8,732 nt of DNA from Herpetosiphonaceae bacterium (GTDB lineage Bacteria; Chloroflexota; Chloroflexia; Chloroflexales; Kallotenuaceae). Positions 5,187 through 8,732 of this stretch are shown here, piece after piece. The DNA is taken from the NCBI GenBank assembly GCA_030147335.1, contig JASKZZ010000162.1:1-8732 (forward strand), in the 5' to 3' direction. A model generated the notes under the pieces. It made no database searches. It was not told the origin of the DNA and saw only the letters and a list, made by a program, of their open reading frames with translations. The stretch's first letter is position 1. The number at the start of each line of letters is the position of its first letter. Both the position numbers and the translations under genes were made by a program.

Positions 5187-6714
5187 AATAGCATTCCGCA
5201 CATTGCGTCGTTATCCGCTTTATATACTGAGCGCGCTAACGATGTGTTTTGCCGTGCTTGCGATCATGGGTACGTCAGGGATTGGATTGGCACTGGTTGC
5301 TCCACAAGCAGAAACGTTGCCGGTCAGCTTGCTTTCCGCGCTTTCCGCCAACTACGCGCGGTGGCCAGATGCTCAACCTCGCCAGCCCCGTTTGGACGAT
5401 GCGATTATCTCGGAAGTAGATCGTGATGAGAACGTTCGTCGTACACCACCACAGGCGGGTGACACGTCGGTAGTCCCTGTGGATATCGAGCCTTTGCCAC
5501 AGGCTGATGCGGCTGTTGTTGTAGCAACGACGACGCCAACTCCAACGCCGCAGGGAACGGGTAGCGATGATATTGACTCGGGCGTCAATGGAAGTTCTCA
5601 ACCGGACCCTTCAACTGCAACAACCACTCCAGTAACAACCAATACAATTGTTCCTGATGCTTCGAGTACGCCTACGCCTAGCCCAACCATGGAGCAGTTG
5701 GAACCGGAAGGAACCGAGCTTGCGGCAACGGTTATGCCAACGGCAACTATGGCCGCGACCCGCACTCCACCGGCATCATCAACGGCGACGCCAAGGCCAA
5801 CATCCCCAACACCAATACCTGCCCAGCCGCCAACAGCAACGTTGGTTGCCACTGCATTGCCCACCTCAGCGGCAACCACAACAGCCTTGCCGCTGACGCC
5901 AACCCCTACGCTGAGTGCAACACCACAGCCATCACCGACACCGACCGTGACGGCAACAGTTGTACCTGGGCCGGAGCCTACGCAAGTAGCAACAGCAACA
6001 CCAACCAATACACCGACAACAACGCCAACCAACCCAGCAATACCAACAGCAACGGCAACACCAACGCCGGTAGCGACTGCGACTGCTATTCCTACACCAA
6101 CAAATATGGCAACGGCAACAGGGATACCAACCTGGACGCCAACGCCAACGAATACAGCGACACCAACTGTCATGCCGACATGGACCGTGATACCGACTGC
6201 TACGCCAACGGCAACACCAACGAATACAGCGACACCAACTGTCACGCCGACATGGACAGCGACCGCGACGCCAACGGATACAGCGACACCAACGCCAACA
6301 CCGACGCCAACCAATACGGCGACCGCAACGCCAACGAATACGGCGACGGCGACCGCGACCGCAACGCCAACAGCAACGCCAACTAATACAGCGACAGCAA
6401 CGCCAACACCGACGCCAACAACGCATGTGCCAATCAGGCCTATATTGGAATGTGTCGTGGAGCGAGGGAACGCAGACTTTGTGGCCTATTTCGGGTACGA
6501 TAATCCGAACGACTGGACAGTAATTATCGAGATCGGCCCAAATAATCGGTTTCCCCAGGCGGCAGATGTGGGTCAGCCAACCAGTTTTGCACCTGGTCGT
6601 TCAGGAGCGTATCCCGACGCCGTATTCGGGGTTAGGTTTGAGGGAGCGTTGGTCTGGCAGCTCGACGGATCGAGTGTAATAGCGTCAGCAGGTTCACCAC
6701 GCTGTCCGAAGTAA
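5161..6714 (+). CDS. Membrane-anchored surface protein with long Thr/Pro stalk and conserved C-terminal domain
   Basis: From ATG 5161 the protein has 517 residues; an in-frame GTG at 5149 is also possible. The first 26 bp lie inside the kinase gene in another frame, so translation is probably coupled; GAGA (5151-5154) is only a weak RBS. The order is: basic N-terminus (HKIAFRTLRRYP), one hydrophobic segment at ~18-47 acting as anchor or signal, and a polar linker to ~120. A ~300-residue stalk (122-421) of TPTPT, TPTNTAT and TPTWT repeats follows, then a compact domain (424-517). That domain has LECVVE, FVAYFGYDNPN, NNRFP, GQPTSFAPGR, VFGVRFEG, LVWQLDG and SPRC, with Cys431 and Cys515 near its two ends and able to form a disulfide. 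I recall such domains at the C-termini of many Chloroflexota and actinobacterial exported proteins, but know no function. There is no LPXTG or lipobox. Likely role: a rigid spacer displaying the domain beyond the membrane, perhaps for adhesion or sensing. Confidence 0.8.
   Translation: MWQSSWLHKIAFRTLRRYPLYILSALTMCFAVLAIMGTSGIGLALVAPQAETLPVSLLSALSANYARWPDAQPRQPRLDDAIISEVDRDENVRRTPPQAGDTSVVPVDIEPLPQADAAVVVATTTPTPTPQGTGSDDIDSGVNGSSQPDPSTATTTPVTTNTIVPDASSTPTPSPTMEQLEPEGTELAATVMPTATMAATRTPPASSTATPRPTSPTPIPAQPPTATLVATALPTSAATTTALPLTPTPTLSATPQPSPTPTVTATVVPGPEPTQVATATPTNTPTTTPTNPAIPTATATPTPVATATAIPTPTNMATATGIPTWTPTPTNTATPTVMPTWTVIPTATPTATPTNTATPTVTPTWTATATPTDTATPTPTPTPTNTATATPTNTATATATATPTATPTNTATATPTPTPTTHVPIRPILECVVERGNADFVAYFGYDNPNDWTVIIEIGPNNRFPQAADVGQPTSFAPGRSGAYPDAVFGVRFEGALVWQLDGSSVIASAGSPRCPK
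5524..6423 (+). repeat. Low-complexity Thr/Pro/Ala coding repeat
   Basis: About 300 codons dominated by ACN, CCN and GCN, becoming denser and more regular toward the 3' end (5983-6423, TPTNTAT-like). The + strand is rich in A and C and poor in T. Recurrent blocks such as aatacagcgacaccaac show growth by duplication. Such DNA is prone to slippage, so length probably varies between strains in multiples of three. Confidence 0.85.
6147..6257 (+). repeat. 39-bp direct repeat, 72-bp period, within the stalk
   Basis: Bases 6147-6185 and 6219-6257 are identical at 38 of 39 positions (T at 6173 versus C at 6245). They encode NTATPTVMPTW and NTATPTVTPTW. The offset of 72 bp is 24 codons, so the frame is kept. 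This looks like a recent in-frame tandem duplication. Confidence 0.8.
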
Positions 6715-6766
6715 GGATTGGAACACCAGGAGTACGTTGTTGTTGCATCAATCCCTAGCCAGTGTC

Positions 6767-6791
6767 CTAAAAACAAGGGCGCTGGTTTTAG
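6767..6791. terminator. Possible shared terminator between convergent genes
   Basis: CTAAAAACA (6767-6775) pairs with TGGTTTTAG (6783-6791) in eight of nine positions with one A-G mismatch, around the loop AGGGCGC. It lies in the 82-bp gap between the stalk-protein stop (6714) and the stop of the minus-strand gene (6797). The stem is AT-rich and its own T run could act in either direction. The structure is weak, so this is tentative. Confidence 0.35.
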
Positions 6792-6796
6792 TTTAC

Positions 6797-7549
6797 TCAG
6801 TGTGCCGCCAAATACTCGGTCCATTGACTCAAAATTGCGCGTAAATGATGAGGTGCTTCGATGGGGAGTGACAGATGGGCTGCTGGTAGTGCAGTTGGAA
6901 GAATATACTGCTGCTTCGACGGCTGATTAGAGGTTGGCGTATCGTTGATGGCGACGATTAGACAAGCCGTGGTAGCGATCTGTTCAAGCACAGTGTGGTC
7001 GTTTTGCAGGTTGAAGCTAATTGCCCAGGTACACGCTACCGGTTCGATATACGTTATAACAACAATGGCTAGGCTACGAGGAAGATCGGCAAGCCACTGG
7101 GTGGCAACAAGCGGCTGGTCCTGTTCATCCTGTTCCGCTCGGAGAACTCGTGGTAAGTCGGCAACATCAAGTCGTTGGTCCGCCTCGATCCAAACGAGTG
7201 GTTGCAGCGTTCCGCCTTCTTCGATAACCAGCGCCGCGCTTGTGACTGAAAGCGCCGAGTCGGCAACGGCACGCCATGGCGGTGTCACTTGCGGAACATA
7301 TGGCAGTGCATCGGCAGGACGTTGCGCGATAATCATTGGCACTGGCTGACGCCGATGAATTTCACCCGACCGATACGCCCACCACGCTCGCCGTCGAAGG
7401 TCAGACACTATTGCGAACAGCAGTCCTGTGATTGTGCCAACACGCCGAAACAATGTATCCATTGCCTTTCTTGTTGGACGCTCCATTGCATAAGGTATGC
7501 CGCCAAGCGCCGCGACAATTTGACCAACACTTGCAGTGAATAGCATCAT
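6797..7549 (-). CDS. Uncharacterised 250-residue protein
   Basis: I do not recognise a family. Upstream on the minus strand AGGG (7557-7554) precedes two adjacent ATG codons: 7549 at 4 nt and 7546 at 7 nt, so the second may be the true start. The N-terminal ~50 residues are mildly hydrophobic (FTASVGQIVAALGGIPY; VGTITGLLFAIVSDL), followed by an Arg-rich stretch LRRRAWWAYR at 51-60. This could be a weak membrane-associated segment with a positive cytoplasmic flank, but neither part is a convincing transmembrane helix. The rest (100-250) has mixed alpha/beta character with several hydrophobic strands: AALVIEE, PLVWIEA, LAIVVITYIEPVACTW and ACLIVAINDTP. There are two Cys (C173, C196) and no obvious catalytic motif. 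The RBS, length and strand-like composition support a real gene. It lies downstream of the desaturase on the same strand but is separated from it by a strong hairpin, and is convergent with the stalk protein. Confidence 0.6.
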   Translation of the reverse strand: MMLFTASVGQIVAALGGIPYAMERPTRKAMDTLFRRVGTITGLLFAIVSDLRRRAWWAYRSGEIHRRQPVPMIIAQRPADALPYVPQVTPPWRAVADSALSVTSAALVIEEGGTLQPLVWIEADQRLDVADLPRVLRAEQDEQDQPLVATQWLADLPRSLAIVVITYIEPVACTWAISFNLQNDHTVLEQIATTACLIVAINDTPTSNQPSKQQYILPTALPAAHLSLPIEAPHHLRAILSQWTEYLAAH

Positions 7550-7553
7550 TTGG

Positions 7554-7557
7554 CCCT
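7554..7557 (-). promoter_or_regulatory. RBS of the uncharacterised gene
   Basis: AGGG on the minus strand. It is 4 nt from ATG 7549 and 7 nt from ATG 7546; the second spacing is more usual, so the protein may be 249 residues. Confidence 0.45.
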
Positions 7558-7598
7558 ATTCAAGCGTGTATTCAGCCGATAGCATTACACAAACATCA

Positions 7599-7637
7599 GC
7601 TATGGGTCGGCCTGTTTTTACCAGACCGACCCATAGC
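7599..7637 (-). terminator. Strong hairpin terminating the desaturase gene
   Basis: GCTATGGGTCGG (7599-7610) and CCGACCCATAGC (7626-7637) form a perfect 12-bp stem. After one C-A mismatch three more pairs (CTG/CAG) leave a 7-nt loop TTTTTAC. Read on the minus strand it starts 5 nt after the desaturase stop and is followed by a moderately T-rich TGATGTTTGTG. It should separate the desaturase transcript from the gene at 6797-7549. Confidence 0.65.
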
Positions 7638-7642
7638 ATCAT

Positions 7643-8662
7643 TTATTGGCCCCCAACAGGTGCGGTTGATGGCGCGCGAAGCGGCGCGCTAATCTCATGC
7701 ATGTAGTGCAAAATCTCGCGGTACGAGTTGACCATCGATGTTTCGTAGTATTCGATGTTACGCTCGGCGCAAAAGGTTTTGATGATTGCCTGAAGCTCGC
7801 GCAGATTGTGACGCGGTACCGTGGGGAACAAATGATGCTCAATCTGGTAGTTAAGACCGCCATACCAGAAGTCCACGACTGGATGCGAACGAATGTTGCG
7901 CGAGGTCAACACCTGGATTCGCAGAAAGTCGAGCTGGGTGTTATCGTCGATGACCAACATACCTTTATGGTTTGGCGCGAAGACCGAGGCCATGTAAAAG
8001 CCGCTCAACGCCTGACGCACCAGCACAATAATCACGGTTGCCCACGGGCCGAGGAAATACAACGGCAGGCCGATATACAGCAACCAATGCAACGCGATCA
8101 GACTTAGCTCTACCCAGCGATAGCGTGGCGGGTCCTTGAACAGAATGTATATGGCATACAAATGCATGCTCGTGGCCTGGAAGAACAACAGCGGCATGAA
8201 CAAAAACGCCTGGTACTTCACCAGTAACCGGACGAAGCCGCGCTTTTCCAGCGCCTGTTCAACCGAAAAGGCCATAATCGGAATGTCGATATCGGGGTCC
8301 ATATCAACGTGGTTCGGGCTGGCATGATGTTGATTGTGCTTGCGTACCCAGTAGCCGTAGCTGATCCCTAGCAGCAAGTTGGCATGGATCATACCGCTCA
8401 CTACGTTTTGCCAGCCATGTCGAAACATCTGCCGATGACCTGACTCATGCATCACAAACCCGAGCTGACCTGAGATAAAGCTGAGAAACGCAGCATTAAG
8501 CGCGATGATCCAGGGATTGCGGGACCAGGCGAAAATGGCGAAGCAAAGAGCCAGCAGCGCGGCATTGACAAGGATCATCAGCAGTGACGCGCCCGGTCGT
8601 TTTTCTAAAAGTCCAGCTTGCAGCACTCGATGCTTGAGTTCCGCGTAGTCGTTGCGTGGCAT
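7643..8662 (-). CDS. Membrane acyl-lipid fatty acid desaturase
   Basis: A 339-residue di-iron membrane desaturase that introduces a double bond into fatty acyl chains of membrane lipids, using O2 and electrons from a carrier such as ferredoxin. All three histidine boxes are intact: HESGH (72-76), HNQHH (109-113) and QIEHH (273-277). The Gln at the start of the third box places it with the front-end/acyl-lipid (delta-6-like) group rather than the HxxHH stearoyl-CoA group. There is no fused cytochrome b5 domain, as usual in bacteria. Hydrophobic segments lie at ~27-46, 51-70, ~150-175, 185-203 and 207-228, consistent with two hairpins placing the boxes in the cytosol. ATG 8662 has AAAGGA (8674-8669) 6 nt upstream. 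It appears monocistronic, ending at a strong hairpin. No temperature-sensing two-component pair (DesK/DesR-like) is adjacent. Position of desaturation cannot be set from sequence alone. Confidence 0.93.
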   Translation of the reverse strand: MPRNDYAELKHRVLQAGLLEKRPGASLLMILVNAALLALCFAIFAWSRNPWIIALNAAFLSFISGQLGFVMHESGHRQMFRHGWQNVVSGMIHANLLLGISYGYWVRKHNQHHASPNHVDMDPDIDIPIMAFSVEQALEKRGFVRLLVKYQAFLFMPLLFFQATSMHLYAIYILFKDPPRYRWVELSLIALHWLLYIGLPLYFLGPWATVIIVLVRQALSGFYMASVFAPNHKGMLVIDDNTQLDFLRIQVLTSRNIRSHPVVDFWYGGLNYQIEHHLFPTVPRHNLRELQAIIKTFCAERNIEYYETSMVNSYREILHYMHEISAPLRAPSTAPVGGQ

Positions 8663-8732
8663 TACAAATCCTTTCTTGGATCTCGCAGCGCTGATGTTGA
8701 TGTAGGCATCCTAACGCTGCATCACGACGGTG
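8663..8732 (-). promoter_or_regulatory. Desaturase upstream region (RBS visible, promoter not identified)
   Basis: On the minus strand this 70-bp leader ends with AAGAAAGGA (8677-8669), a good RBS. I see no convincing -35/-10 pair; the small palindrome TAGG-CAT-CCTA lies within it. The promoter may lie beyond the window edge. Confidence 0.35.

Noticed and set aside
5236..5250. Possible lipobox (LTMC) in the stalk protein
   Set aside because: The residue before Cys is Met rather than Gly/Ala/Ser, and the Cys is in the middle of the hydrophobic segment.
5598..6314. Minus-strand 238-codon open frame, Gly/Val-alternating
   Set aside because: It is the mirror of the Thr/Pro-coding repeat (ACN/CCN codons read in reverse give GT/GG-rich codons); its composition is an artefact with no RBS or domain.
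6180..6386. Plus-strand Asn/Asp/Tyr-rich frame of 68 codons
   Set aside because: Out-of-frame reading of the stalk repeat, lying wholly inside the stronger gene.
5983..6423. Possible CRISPR array
   Set aside because: Repeats are variable, in frame and lack unique spacers of constant length; they encode TPT repeats.
5932..6426. Minus-strand Cys/Arg/Trp-rich frame of 164 codons
   Set aside because: Another mirror frame of the same repeat; its composition is unlike any real protein.
6690..6714. Sortase-type C-terminal anchor in the stalk protein
   Set aside because: The protein ends SPRCPK with no LPXTG, no terminal hydrophobic helix and no basic tail.
6945..7349. Plus-strand 134-codon frame opposite the uncharacterised gene
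   Set aside because: Ser/Arg/Thr-rich composition typical of an antisense shadow; the minus frame is longer and has an RBS.

Overview
The window looks like a stretch of a mesophilic Chloroflexota genome, most likely a Herpetosiphon-like filamentous gliding bacterium. The reasons are moderate GC content, a surface protein with a long Thr-Pro stalk (TPTNTAT-type repeats), and a C-terminal domain of a kind I associate with that phylum. This assignment is inferred from style and was not checked by any search. There are no RNA genes, insertion sequences or CRISPR arrays.

Layout. Bases 2-400 (+) are the 3' end of an alkaline-phosphatase-superfamily phosphodiesterase whose start lies outside the window. 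Bases 484-780 (+) hold a small VOC/glyoxalase-fold gene that appears to have lost its middle. Bases 860-2188 (+) encode a complete MGT-like GT1 glycosyltransferase. A gene-free stretch of about 375 bp (2189-2564) then carries a terminator-like hairpin, an adenine-free tract and a dense set of inverted repeats. Next is a two-gene unit on +. It begins with an 873-residue membrane hybrid sensor kinase (2565-5186; extracytoplasmic sensor, HAMP, GAF, PAS, HisKA, HATPase). A membrane-anchored surface protein with a ~300-residue Pro/Thr stalk and a ~94-residue C-terminal domain (5161-6714) overlaps its 3' end by 26 bp. On the - strand are an unrecognised 250-residue protein (6797-7549), convergent with the stalk protein, and a complete membrane fatty acid desaturase (7643-8662) closed by a strong hairpin.

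How the genes fit together. The clearest functional unit is kinase plus stalk protein: the overlap implies co-transcription and probably translational coupling. The kinase has no receiver domain and no response regulator nearby, so the stalk protein may be its ligand-presenting partner or simply co-expressed. The inverted-repeat-rich region upstream is the natural place for its control. The desaturase acts on membrane lipids and appears to be its own transcription unit. The phosphodiesterase, VOC fragment and glycosyltransferase share a strand but show no convincing shared pathway.
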